From Diphasiastrum complanatum (lineage: Eukaryota; Streptophyta; Lycopodiopsida; Lycopodiales; Lycopodiaceae): 64,000 nt of DNA. The stretch lies in contig CM055100.1 of assembly GCA_029204225.1 (NCBI GenBank), positions 64,804,175-64,868,174 of the forward strand, in the 5' to 3' direction. Below, one piece after another: positions 43,615-55,398 of this stretch. The notes beneath the pieces were generated by a model. The model did no database searches. It was not told the origin of the DNA and saw nothing but the letters and a program-made list of their open reading frames with translations. The first letter of the stretch is position 1, and each line of letters opens with the position of its first letter. The position numbers and the translations under genes are program-made.

Positions 43615-45770
43615 TTACAATATCCAAAAAAATAAATAATGAATAAAATAATAATCAATAATTAAGTAATAAATATATAAATCAAAGAACAAGAAAAATT
43701 TGGGATAGATCCTTGAAAGATATTTGATAGATTCTCGAAAGATTTTCCCCTCGAAGACCTTCGTTAGAGATAATATTTCCTGAGTCATGGAGCTATTGAT
43801 ACATGTTGGTAACAATTTGCTTTCAAGTGACTCAAGTTGGACAGAACCATTCTCAAATACTTCAATAACCTTGTACGGTCTCATCCACCTCATATGAAAC
43901 TTTCCAGAAAATTTTTTTATGGCGACTATCATAGATCAAAGCATAATCATCGGGTTTAAGATCACCAATCTTAAGACCTATATCATATTTTTTCTTTCAC
44001 TGCTCCTGAATTTTTTCTATAAGATCCTTCAAATTTGTTCGAGCTTCTGATAGTTTTTTAATAGTCAACAACCTTTCGTTAATACATTCTACTTCTATTC
44101 ATTGTGCTTGTATATAAAAAGTTGGGCACTTCGAATTCAATCGACAGAATAGGATGCATACCATATGTAAGAAAGTAAGGCGTCTACTTCGTCGTTATCT
44201 TCTTCGTGTTTCGATAAGCCCAGAGAACTGAGGGTAAGTTTTGATCCCAATCTGTAGCATGTGCAACAATAATCTTATTAAGGATCTTGCATAGTATTTC
44301 ATTCGCTCTCTCAGTTAAGCCATTGGCTTTCGGATTACAGGGGATTTTCTTTGTGTTTGATCAGAAAATAGGTTGTCAGCAGTCAATTGTATCGTTTAAA
44401 AAATGAGTACTACGACATTGACTAACTCGAGAGGACAACCATAACGTGTGATTTTATCGATTTGAATAAGAAAGTTGCGACAGTTTTTGTATCATTTCGT
44501 TTTGTTGCTTCAGCTTCCACATTCTTCGTTGCATAATCCGTCGCGACCAAAATATATCGACACTTAGTATGTTGGGGTCACTGGCTTGATTGGACCGACA
44601 AAGTCAATCCCTCACTTTTCAAATGGTGCAAGTGGTATGATTGGCATCAACGGCCAATTCATAGCTTTCGTTGGTTTACCAGATCTCTGGCATGGATCAT
44701 ACAATCATATATAATTTGAGACATTCTTAAATATTGTAGGCCACCAATATTTGGCAGTCAATATTTTATTAATAGTGTTTTTCATGGCAAAATGTCCTCC
44801 GACATCTTCCGAATTAAAACATGAATAACCTTTGGAATATCTTCAGCTTCAAAACACCTTTTTAATTGAGTATCTGCACCAAGCTTGTACAGAACATTGT
44901 TAATAATGGTATAAGGTGCAACTCTGTATTGAAACATTGTCTTCTTCTCCAAGTCATATCCTTCAGGATATATCTGATCCTTAAGATAAATAATAATATC
45001 ATAATATAGAGAATTCGTGGATGATATCTCGAATAAATTTTCATCGGAAAAGTCATCATTAATTGGTTCTTTTGCCTGTGCTGAGTCGTGAAAGATATTC
45101 AACATTAGTATGATAGTTTCCTTGAGGAAGTTCAACTTGATATGTAAATTCTTCTAGCAACAAAATCCAGCGAGAAATTCGGCCAGATAAATCAGGTTTG
45201 TTCACAAGATACTTCAAAGCATAATGATCAACATGGAATATAAAAGCATAACCCAGCAAATAATGTCAAAATTTCTTTACAATAAATATCATTCGAAGTG
45301 CTTCTCTTTCTGTTGCCGAATAATTTTTCTCCAGGGAACTAAGTTGATGACTAACATAGTACATTGGATGGTCTTTCTTTTGTTCGTCTTTTTGGTTCAA
45401 ACAGACACCAATAACGAATGCTGACACATCAACATAACTATGAAATAGTATCATCCAGTTAGACGGTCTTAAAATTAGAGCATTAATCAGCTTCTATTTG
45501 AGTTCTTCGAATGCTTTCTGTTCTTGACACAAATACACGACTTGTTTCTTAAGTAACTATGTAAGGGCTGCAACAATCGAGGCATGATTCTGGATAAATC
45601 TTCGGTAATAACCAACATGTCCTAAGAAACCTCTTAGTTCACGTAGATTTGTTGGTATCAGCAGATTTTTTATAACCTCAACTTTATCTTTGTCGACTTC
45701 TATTCCTCTGCTCGATATTTTGTGCCCCAAAAGTATACCTTCTCTCATACCGAACTATTGGACCTCTTGA
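43615..45770 (-). pseudogene. gypsy pol remains (RT, RNase H, integrase)
   Basis: Minus strand, in pol order. RT thumb: GILLGHKISSRGIEVDKDKV, FLGHVGYYRRFIQNHA (45748-45560). RNase H: HSYVDVSAFVIGVCLNQ, MYYVSHQLSSLEKNYSATE (45454-45270), then DHYALKYLVNKPDLSGRISR and NVEYLSRL (45215-45080). A spacer and zinc-binding region (CFEAEDIPKVIH) and a badly decayed integrase core (44780-43930) follow. The integrase C terminus reads GKFHMRWMRPYKVIEVFENG at 43900-43840. RT-RNase H-IN order marks Ty3/gypsy. Every domain carries stops or frameshifts and the N-terminal half of RT is missing. Confidence 0.85.
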
Positions 45771-45984
45771 ACTTCATCAAACTAAATCACTACACTTGTC
45801 AACACTCTATTTAGCTCAAGTTTCATCTCCTACACTACTTTGGCTCAATAGAGGCATTACATGTGAAATTGATCAATTTGCCATCTATGCCAATTTTTGA
45901 CTCTATCATCATTCTACACCAAGATGCTTGACATAGAAAAATGTAAAACCCCTACATCTAAGATAGATAACCTTTTTGTATCTT

Positions 45985-46420
45985 TCACACATAATTTACC
46001 AACCATTCAGTTGGTCGATAGCAGTGGATTTCAACCGGGCCATTCAAGCATATGCACAAGAGTACAAGTCTCCACCAGATCCGACTATTATCCGCTACTT
46101 TTGCAAAAGACTTGACCAAGTTGGCGTTAGTTTCAACCAGATGGGATGATTGGTTATCAGCGTTAACTTTCGACCCAAACGTTTCCATGGCGTCCGACAA
46201 AGTCTAGGATAAAGCGTCTATAACAAGATTGTACTATCGCGCCACGATGCTGGATCATAATCGAGATCATTTTTAAGATCTTCCTTCGTTACAGATTTGT
46301 TCGATGATTTCTTCTTCGAGAAATTTCTTCTCTTCTTAGAAGAAACTTTCGAATCAGGTTTCAAGGAGCTTTTGCTTCTCGTGGTTACTTCAAAGTTCTA
46401 TCAGACTTATTAAATGTGAT
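45985..46420 (-). pseudogene. Possible gypsy gag/leader remains
   Basis: Minus-strand open pieces with Lys/Arg-rich sequence (KKRRNFSKKKS) and SDAMETFGSKVNADNQSSHL lie 5' of the gypsy pol on the same strand, where gag would be. No zinc knuckle was seen. The assignment rests on position only. Confidence 0.25.
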
Positions 46421-47830
46421 TGTGGAACTAGACCACAGTAACTCCATGTGGTAACTGTACTTACTGTCGAACTATGACCTGTACCTATGTAGCTTGAATT
46501 TTACCAACATATTTACCAATGTGGTTAAATATTTTAACGAGAGACAATGTCGTCGGGTAGATTCACACGTTCGAGGCAGACAGTCTACCAATAGCATTCT
46601 TCCATCCTGCCTGGCGGCAATCTTAAAAATTTTGAAAGTTTATTTCTATAACTTATTGATTTTCATCTATGTTACATAGATTTCAAATATATGTGTTTTG
46701 ATTGGACCACATATCGAACGAAATTAAGAAAAAAAAATTAAAAACATCTTTACAAAGGGTCATTTTAGATTTCAGAACTCCTCTAATGTCTTGCATTTGG
46801 TTAGATGTATGTTGTAGATTAGTTTTCATTTTGCAAGATCTATCTAATTCAGTTTGTAGGAATCTTGTTGGTGTTCAATTGAGTAGAAAGCAGATTTGTT
46901 GTTGAGCATCTTGGCTTGCATGCTTCAATAATTGAACGAATGTAAGTGCAATTCAAGAGTGTTCGAATCTAAGTGTCCTCTGACAGGCTGGACATACACT
47001 ACGCACTCAGACGTTATGCCTGATCTGGGCATTGAATCTAGTTCGATCAAGAAAAGCCTACAGAACTTGGTAACAGGCAGACATGAAACAAAAAGAGAAT
47101 AAACAGTAAACATAATCTAAGAATCTACCAACACCAGTACTTAGAAGCCTAGTAGATCAAGTTACCCCACCACATCAAACTTTCCACTCAGGATGACATC
47201 ACGAGCCTTTTTTCCAATCCTTGGCTTCTCATTAAAAGTGATCCCTTGATCACTTGGGATCTCAATATATTCTTCAAGCTCCTCACTAAATAGTCTGGAT
47301 CAGTTTCAATTTCAAAAGAATGCCACATGCCCGAACTTCACAGTTTTACTATCAACAACCAATTTTACTATCAACAACCACAAATAATACAATTTTACAA
47401 AAAGTTCAAACTCTTCATCAAAATTAGATTGTTTGCAGATTTTAGGGGCCTTAACAATATCACCCATGGAAAATACCATTTAACCTTCTCTACATGCAAA
47501 CATCCAGCATGACGTGGCATAACCAATAAGCTTGATTAACTGGAGTACTAGGTATCCAAGTCAGGACTATATTGAATCCTGTGCTCAAGACGTGGACATG
47601 ACAATATTCATATTTTGAGACTTCTTAACCAAATGAATGTAGAATCTTTGTCTCTAAGTATATATTATAAACAAGTGACAACAACGTTAGTTTTAATCTT
47701 ACTAATGATACATTCTTAATATTCAATAAATGAATTATAAGATGAGACTTTCTATTTGAGAGCATGAATAGTCTCAAAATAGTTGAATTTGTGTTTCATC
47801 CTTTTTAGAAATCTTATTGGCTCCTTGATT
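46421..47830. other. No gene recognised
   Basis: AT-rich sequence with only short frames and no domain, tandem repeat or splice-supported exon. It is probably decayed retrotransposon or intergenic DNA. Confidence 0.5.
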
Positions 47831-47833
47831 TGA

Positions 47834-48490
47834 TTGACCATCACTAGGCCCAATTTGAGCTATTGTGTGCACAAGCTAAGTCAATTCATGCAAGATCCTA
47901 AGATCCATCATTGGAAATCGTCCAAGAGAGTCTTGAGGTACGTATCTTCAACAAATGATTATGGATTACTCTACAAAAGTGAAGATCTTTCCATGGTTGC
48001 CTACTCGGACTCAGATTTTGCTAGTGACAAGGTGGATTGAAAATGCACAAGTGCCTACACTATGTTTTTTGGAGGAAATCTCCTATCATGGCTATCCAAG
48101 AAGCAAGACACCGTCTCACTATCATCTTGTGAGGGCGAGTATAAGGCCCTTACAACAACAACAAAAGAGGTGTTATGGATCAAAAGACTATTATTGGAGC
48201 TCAAGTGCATCGAAGAAGATCTACCTATGATAAAGTGTGACAACATCTTGGCTCAAGCACTAGCCAACAATCCTATCTTTCATGCAAGGAACAAGCATAT
48301 TGAAGTTGCACACCACTTTGTAAGGGAAAATCTTATTGGAGGAGAGGTCAACTTGGAGCACATAGGATCATCATCATGCAATGTCGATCTTCTCACCAAG
48401 CCATTTCTCAAGAGTGCTTTCGTCAAGCTGAGATCCAACCTTGGCTTGACTCCAAGAAATTTCGATTTTTTCGGAAAACTCAAATTCGAA
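47834..48490 (+). pseudogene. copia RT end and RNase H fragment
   Basis: Plus strand: TRPNLSYCVHKLSQFMQDPK and WKSSKRVLRYVSSTNDYGLL (47845-47970), then AYSDSDFASDK, where a copia RNase H normally continues with D. A frame change near 48040 leads to FFGGNLLSWLSKKQDTVSLS, SCEGEYKALTTTTKEVLWIK, CDNILAQALANNPIFHARNK and HIEVAHHFVRENL. The catalytic Asp/Glu residues of RNase H are largely present. Integrase and most of RT are absent. Confidence 0.85.
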
Positions 48491-50076
48491 AATTCTGACG
48501 AAAATATTGTTAGTACAAAAGGCAATCAAAATCGAAAAAATCAAAACACTGTCCGATTCCTAATGCTACTAACTCAATGTCAAACTAGCATGCAAAGCAC
48601 ATTACATCAGTTACAAACGTCATTACGGTTTTTTTTATGTAAACTTCAATTTTATGGAATTTGTCAGCCATTAACACTTCTTTGTGACCCAACTGTCAGA
48701 GCACATGCGTATGACCACTCAAATTGATTGTAAATCCCTCATGCATGTCAGAATCACTCTGACAATCAGCATGCAACTAATCCATGCAAGCAAAATACTA
48801 CAAATTAGGAAAATGACTGGCATGCAATCGGAACAATTTCAAATTTTGCCAATTTTACTCACAAAACTGCAAAACTTGAGATGATCATAACTTTGGCTGC
48901 AGGACACCGAATTGGGTGTTATAAAGCCCATTACAGAGGGAGACCAAGTGAACAAGATGCTTGCCACATTAGCCTGCCACCTAGGCCTCACACGTGCGAG
49001 ATCATAGTGTCATAGAAACTGTAGTAGGGTGCATTTCCACAAGACAAAATCATGCAAAAATGTGCAAACACCCATCCTAGCCCAAAATTGATGCTACCAA
49101 CAGTCTTAAACAATCACTTAGACTTCCATGAAGCATTCATACTGATCCTAAGATTAGTATAGGCTGAGACGAAGATTTCTTGATTTGTAGAAGTCAAACT
49201 AGCTTCAAACTTGATGGAGACGGTGCATAAGCCACCGACCATCATTTCACAGGTCTGATAGCTTGCTGGGAAGCTAAAAGGAATGGTAATCATGCTATAA
49301 TTAATTCCAAAATGATCTCTTTATGGATTTAAAGAGATTCATCCCCCAAAAATCACCAAAAATGGTCATTCTTTGAACTTTTTTGACTTCCTACAAAGTT
49401 TAATTGCTGGAATTCTTGGTTCTAACTTCATGGAAAGCTTCAAAAGACTTTGGTCCACTTCTTTAAAAGCTCTACATGGTGTTTTACAGTCCCCTTCTAT
49501 CCAACTTTATGAAAAAACAAACAAAAATGATGATTTTTGGCTATTTTCGGTTTTTTCATCACAATAAATTGGAAATTCATGACATACAACTCTTTCTTTA
49601 ACACATGCAAACCAATTTACAGAATTACAACCATCTAATTGATCCGATCCTATTGGATTTTGGTTCTTACTATCTATTTTGTGCCAAAAGGCATGAAAAA
49701 CCAAGCAATTTTGACCAAAACATAGCCTAAAATCATAAATCATTGGAGGGAACTGGGATGCATTATTAATTTCATCATTAATGAACCCTAAAACGAAAGG
49801 ACACCTGCTGGAAAATTTAGATCTACCAAAGATTTGATCTACACAAGAACAAGCTCAATCCAAAAAAACCTCACAAATTGGCCTTCAAGGACAATTCTCC
49901 ATAAAACCACAAAGAATCCCAAGAGTAATGGATCTTAGCAACATGCAAATTGAAACCGGGATAGTACACCCACTTGAAACCTTTCTATCCACCTTGGAAA
50001 AGAATTCCCGTGGATCCAATCCGAAATTTCGACGAAAGGTAGCCCTTCTCCATGTTCTCCAATCTTCGTAAGCCTT
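48491..50076. other. Probable LTR and leader sequence, no gene
   Basis: The stretch after the copia RNase H should include its 3' LTR (a TGTTAG word lies at 48508), but no polypurine tract fixes the start. The part from about 49750 to 50076 is the leader of the minus-strand element whose primer site is at 50077-50088. No coding domain was recognised. Confidence 0.4.
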
Positions 50077-50230
50077 GCTCTGATACCATTGTATGGGAAG
50101 CTCCCTAAGATCCTGCTTACAAGGTAAAACACAATGGAAAACACACTATGGAGCAACCACCCAACCATATATTTCTGACGACAATGTCTACTTTGTTTGG
50201 CACGTGTGGGCATCAATTCTGCTACCTATG
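50077..50230 (-). repeat. Primer-binding site and LTR end of a second minus-strand element
   Basis: GCTCTGATACCA (50077-50088) is the reverse complement of the tRNA-iMet primer site. TGTATGGGAAGC (from 50090) is the LTR end. The LTR is cut at 50230 by the insertion of the composite element described next. The same LTR end is found reverse-complemented at about 858-932. Confidence 0.65.
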
Positions 50231-51113
50231 TGCTGTAAAGCTACCTTTACAAGCTTTACTTCCGGCGCCAGCAGCGCCCCTGTTGCTTCCGGCGCCGGCG
50301 CCACTCCCGGCACCATTGTGACCAGAATCCAGCCGGCGCCAGAAAGCTCGATTCTAGCGGAGTCCAGAGAGCTTTGATCGATTCTAGCGGAGTCCAGAGA
50401 GCTCAGATCGATGTGCAATCACCTCACACGATCTAGGCATGATTAAAGGAAGCATGGGAATCAATAAAATCTAGAGAGAGAAAATGACTTTCTGGAAAGA
50501 GAAAATTCTAAAGAGAGAAAAATGTGCTTTACCAGCTTGGATAAAGTGCTTGGTATGAGGGGGGTGCCGAATCACACCAATACTATAGGGGAGTGCGGGC
50601 TGCGACTCAGGACGAGCTCCAAGCAAGTCTCAGCCTCCCTTGTTGGAATGTTGTCATGGCTCTCGCCTTGGCATGCTAGCGCCCCGGAGACTAGGGTCGG
50701 TCACACACTTGAAATGTAACCTTCTCAGATTTATCAATAAAGTGGGATTTTTCTCAAACTGACTCTAATTACCTTCTGGGTTTCAGTGTTCGGTAAAAGC
50801 GCCAGTTGTAAGGCCGCTTCCAAATTTTTAAGTTGGCACATAACTGAGGGTCATATCCCGGGACGCCAGCGGTATGCCGTCGGGACCATTCGGTCCGTGG
50901 CGCCAGCGGTATGCTATCGGGACCATTTGGTCCAGGAACTGGTTGTTTCCATATCTATCGCGGCTTGTGGTTATGAGTGTTCCTTGCATGAACGGGAATG
51001 GGTTAAGCTCTTTGGGAACGGGCTCTAACTTGTCGGCTGAGTTGGATGGCTTGCTTGGGTGGACGTTACCTGTTTATGGCTGTCCAGTCTGGCGTGGCGC
51101 CAGGTTCGCTTCC
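50231..51113 (+). repeat. LTR1 (truncated 5' LTR)
   Basis: It starts TGCTGTAAAGCTACC and matches LTR2 and LTR3 base by base, with scattered changes, up to about 51113 (CAGGTTCGCTTCC). The match then ends, so the last third of the LTR is missing. Confidence 0.85.
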
Positions 51114-52007
51114 TGTTGCGCCGACGCCTCAAAGGGCGCTGGGACTTGAGTGGTTTCCCGAACACGCGCTTAAGTCTAACTCCATCATGCACTTACATAA
51201 AAGCCAACTCAGAAACGTAACAAGCTTAACCATTCAGACTTAAGAAAACTGGAATCCCAACCAACCTGAAAGCCAACTCAGAATCCGTCCCCAAAAAGGT
51301 AACCAAAGGCAAAGACAAGCCACACATGAAACCCAAGGCATAGTGGTCGCCAAACTGACCAATTGGCATAGCGGCAAGCCCCATGTCGATGACAGGGACC
51401 CTTAGGCGCCAGCGACGCAAAAAGGTTCTAGTAAGGGTCTTTCTACTTGGACCAGTCTCGGAGGCGAAACCGAAATGGTAATCATCCCCAAGGATTAACT
51501 TTATTAGATTTGGAATAGGATACATTCATACATAGACTGACCGGTCTCGGGGCCACCAACATGTGCAGGGCATTGTGCCTGGCTCGTGCTAGTAGAAGGA
51601 GCTAAGACCTGGCGACTGGATTCCTGGCGCTGGTTGAGCTGCCCAAGTTTCTGTCTGCCGGACTCCCCCTATAGTTCTGCTGTGATTCGACGCACCCCCT
51701 CTGTTCTGAAACATAGTGCTTTCTGGTAAAGCACGCTTTTTGGAACTTAGTTCTTATTTTGCTGATTAAGCCTGGCAAGCCTGGCTGAATCAGTCTGGCT
51801 CCCGGACATGGGTCCCGGGAGCCGTTCCGGTGGCAGAATCAACTTGCTTCCTGACTAGGCCATGACTCGAGCTCCAGAGCTAGCTCATGACTTGTGACTA
51901 CTTGATTGGCTCACCACAGGTCGGAGGCTCAGTCCTTGACGTTCTAACTTGCTGTGGGACCTTAGGGAGTGTCACCCCTTAGAGTCTTACAGGGCACGCT
52001 GGGTGCA
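51114..52007. other. Unique segment between LTR1 and LTR2
   Basis: About 0.9 kb that does not match the internal region seen elsewhere in the element. It contains one more GTGCT...AGCAC stem-loop (about 51717-51735). No gene is seen. Confidence 0.5.
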
Positions 52008-53231
52008 TGTTGTAAAGCTACCTTTACAAGCTTTAATTCCGGTGCCATCGGCGCCAGCTATGTCCCCGGCGCCAGCAGTGCCCCTGCTGCTCCAGGCGCC
52101 AATGGCGCAGGTGCCGCTCCCACCGCCACTGTGACCAGAATCCAGCCGGCGCCAAGTTTCTATGGCTGAAAATCTTTGATCGGTTCTAGCGGAGTCCAGA
52201 GAGCTCAGATCGATGTGCAATCAATCACCTCACACAATCTAGGCATGATTAAAGGAAGCATGGGGATCAATGAAATCTAGAGAGAGAAAATAACTTTCTA
52301 GAAAGAGAAAATCCTAAAGAGAGAAAAATGTGCTTTACCAGCTTGGGTAGAGTGCTTGGTATGAGGGGGGGGGGGTGCCGAATCACACCAATACTATAGG
52401 GGAGTGCGGGTTGCGACTCAGGGCGAGCTCCAACCAAGTCTCAGCCTCCCTTGCTGGAATGTTGTCATGGCTCTCGCCTTGGCATGCTAGCGCCCCGGAC
52501 ACTAGGATCGGTCACACACTTGAAATGTAACCTTCTCAAATTTATCAATAAAGTGGGATTTTTCTCAAACTGACTCTGATTACCTTCTAGGTTTCAGTGT
52601 TCGGTAAAAGCGCCATTTGTAAGGCCGCCTTCAGAATTTTTCACTTGGCACATAGCTGAGGGTCGTATCCCGGGACGCCAGCGGTATGCCGTCGGGACCA
52701 TTCGGTCCGTGGCGCCAGTGGTATGCTGTCGGGACCATTTGATCCAGGAACTGGTTGTTTCCATATCTGTCGCGGCTTGTGGTTTTGAGTGTTCCTTGCA
52801 TGAACGTGAATGGGTTAAGCTCTTCGGAAACGGGCTCTAACCTGTCAGCTGAGTTGGATGGCTTGTTTGGGTGGATGTTACTTGTTTATGGTTGTCCAGT
52901 CTGGCGTGGCGCCAGGTTGGCTTCCAGCGCTCGTGACGAAGCTTTCAGTTGGTTAAGTCCGATGTAAGTCAGACCGCTTGCTTGGAATGGATGTTACTCG
53001 TTTTTAACGAAGCTTCGAGTTGGTTAAGTTTGATGTATGTCAGGCGGCTTGCTTGTAGGGAAGTCACCCACATCGGGATCTCAATGTTGGTTTTCGGAAC
53101 TTCAAGTTGGTTATGTCTGATCGTTGTTGGCGAGTTGGCTGCTTGTATGTCAAGTGGGTTTAAATGGCAAGAGTTGAAGGCTGGGAAGCTAAGTCGTGGT
53201 TGCCGGCTCCCTTTGGGATGCCTGCGCTACA
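52008..53231 (+). repeat. LTR2 (full length, 1224 bp)
   Basis: It runs from TGTTGTAAAGC to GCGCTACA and is followed after two bases by the primer-binding site. Length and ends agree with LTR3 (1226 bp). The bases before it (GTGCA) do not match the bases after LTR3. Confidence 0.88.
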
Positions 53232-53233
53232 TG

Positions 53234-53246
53234 TGGTATCAGAGCC
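53234..53246 (+). other. Primer-binding site (tRNA-iMet)
   Basis: TGGTATCAGAGCC, two bases after the LTR2 end. A mutated copy (TGGTATTAGAGCC) lies in inverted orientation at about 56804-56816. Confidence 0.9.
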
Positions 53247-53321
53247 GACTGGTCGGTCAACTATGCGGATCTCACGAAAATGGCCACGGTTTGCGGTTCA
53301 TCAAGACAACTGTTGTGCAAG

Positions 53322-53663
53322 GTGCTGCCCACAGTGTAAGCACGGGTGCGTCCACGGTCGCGGTGGTCGGTAGAACGGGGGACTTGATGAGCCAAGGTGC
53401 TGCCCTTGAGGTGTCAGCAAGGTCAGTTCTCGCGGTTCGGGACTGGCGCTGTCTGCACGTAGGACGGATGAGACAAAGTGCTGCCTAGGGAGGTGAAAGC
53501 ACGGTCTGTACCTTGATATAGAGATGCTGCTCGAATTCGGGTGTAAAGCACGGGTGGTTAGCTGCCGGTGCGGGATAGCTGCCGATCATTTAGTTATAAG
53601 GGCTATCGACCAAAAAGTGGTGGGGCGTGACTGAGGCAATGTGCTGCTTAATGGTGAAAGCAC
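53322..53663 (+). repeat. Array of five GTGCT...AGCAC stem-loops in the leader
   Basis: Stems begin at 53322, 53397, 53478, 53525 and 53641. Each has GTGCTGC (or TGCTGC), then 10-20 variable bases ending in a G(G)TG-purine word, then AGCAC(GG) or AGCA. The loops differ but the stems persist. The array is repeated in the inverted block (about 56350-56735) and the second forward block (about 57448-57840). Confidence 0.75.
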
Positions 53664-53949
53664 GGATAGTTGGAGGGGTGTCCTATGTGGGCTGATTACG
53701 TGATCGATTTGTATGGGCGCGGACAGGCAAAGGTCCGTTGGCAGGACCATCTCAAAGGGGGACCTTGTCTTTGTTACTTGTTAGTAAACCTGCCTGAGTG
53801 TCTTACTTGTATGTATTCGTGGTGAGTCTTAGTACTCGTGCTTTGCCTGGTTTGCATGATTGCTTGTGATACAAGGAGCTGATGGCTCGAGAAGGAACCT
53901 TTTCTTTTGAAGGCTGATACCATCAAACAAAGAGGACTACAGAACCTGT

Positions 53950-54450
53950 GGGGCGGATTTTCAGTTCAAGTACTCGCACGTGAACGACAACGAAACGACT
54001 CAATGTTTTGCAAAGGATGGATGGCTAGCCTGTTTCTTGGGTTAGTTTCATTTGCGACAACCCCCACCAGACGCAAGCAGGAAGTCAAAAGTTGGAAAGG
54101 GCCATTTCAGGGGAGATCTCCTATGGAGAAGCCGGTCTTTATTTTGGGACGGCCACCTTCGGAACTGAAACTCACTGAGCATGGGTGATATCCAAAACCT
54201 GTGCGGTGGATTTACAGTTCAAGTACTCACACATGAACGACAACGAAACGACTCAATGTTTGCAAAGGATGGATGGCTAGCCTGTTTCTTGGCTTAGTTT
54301 CATTTGCGACAACGCCCACCAGACGCAAGTAGGAAGTCAAAAGTTGGAAAGGGCAATTTCAGGGGAGATCTTCTATAGCAGTTGGTCTTCATTTTAGGAC
54401 GGCCACTTTCGGAACTGAAACTCACTGAGCATGGGTGATATCCAGTATCA
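53950..54450 (+). repeat. Direct duplication of a 250-bp unit inside the element
   Basis: The unit GCGGATTTNCAGTTCAAGTA...GAGCATGGGTGATATCCA occurs at about 53953 and again at about 54203. The same pair is present at 58127-58620 and in inverted order at 55575-56060. The separate fragment at 63.1 kb has a single copy, so it keeps the unduplicated form. Confidence 0.85.
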
Positions 54451-55398
54451 GTTGGGTTTTTCCTCAAAGGGGAAAGTCTAGGATCCTCTTCAGAGATTGG
54501 CAACAAGTTGGGTCGAGCCATAATCCTAGCAGACGGGAAGCAAAGCGTTGGAAAAGCTTTTTGTCCAAAGAACTCTACTCCAAGTCCGATCAGCTGATTT
54601 TATAAGTGGAGGGGAACTATCACACACACCTCTCTATTGGGGCAAATTTTGAATGAAAGTTGATCAAAATGGGGGCAAATTCAAGGTGACCTAGCCATAC
54701 TCACACGAGGAGACTGGCGAACTTTGGACCTCATAAGTTGACAAATTTTTGTTGTGGAAAGGAAAGTTTGTTATGATCTTTCTCTGGACCAGCAATGATG
54801 AGGAAACATATGAGTACGCTGGCTTGTGTTACGTGTAAGACAGCTGATCAATGAAGGAACTGTGAAAGTTGAGTCTTGCATGAGAGACTTGGTATTTCGA
54901 ACGGACGCTAAGGGACAGTTCGCGTTGAGATCGGATTAGTGCAAACTCTGGGTGCATGTTTCTGATTCAAAGAGAGCTACTTGAAGCCAAGCTCGATGTA
55001 CACTTCTTGTTTTGACTGTGAGGCAACTCACCAGTGATGGAGTTGTGAAAGTCAAGTTTTGCGAGACGAACATGGTGCTTCAAACAAACGCGAAGAGATA
55101 GTTCGGATGCGGATCAAACTGGTGCGACCCTTTGGCTTTCCACGAGGTCAATGGTTACATTTGGGCTGATTCAAAGAGCTACTTCAAGCTAAGTGAGAGG
55201 TGCATTGTGGAGTACTCAATCTTTGCCTACCTTAAAGGGCCAAAATGAAAAAGTATCAAGATCAGGCTGGGACAAGGAGAGAAATCAAGGTGCAGAAGCA
55301 ACAAGGCACGGAGTGGACTATAAAGTGGGCAATCAAACGAAAAATCCTTTGGCTCATGGAGCCTTGATACCTTTGCGGAACTGATCAAATCTGGAGGT

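Noticed and set aside
52755-53488. Open frames in the composite element as genes
   Set aside because: Frames up to 179 codons exist in several copies and both orientations but have no domains and are not kept open between copies.
53322-53663. CRISPR-like array
   Set aside because: The spaced repeats are imperfect stem-loops of variable spacing inside a plant retrotransposon leader; no cas genes are present.
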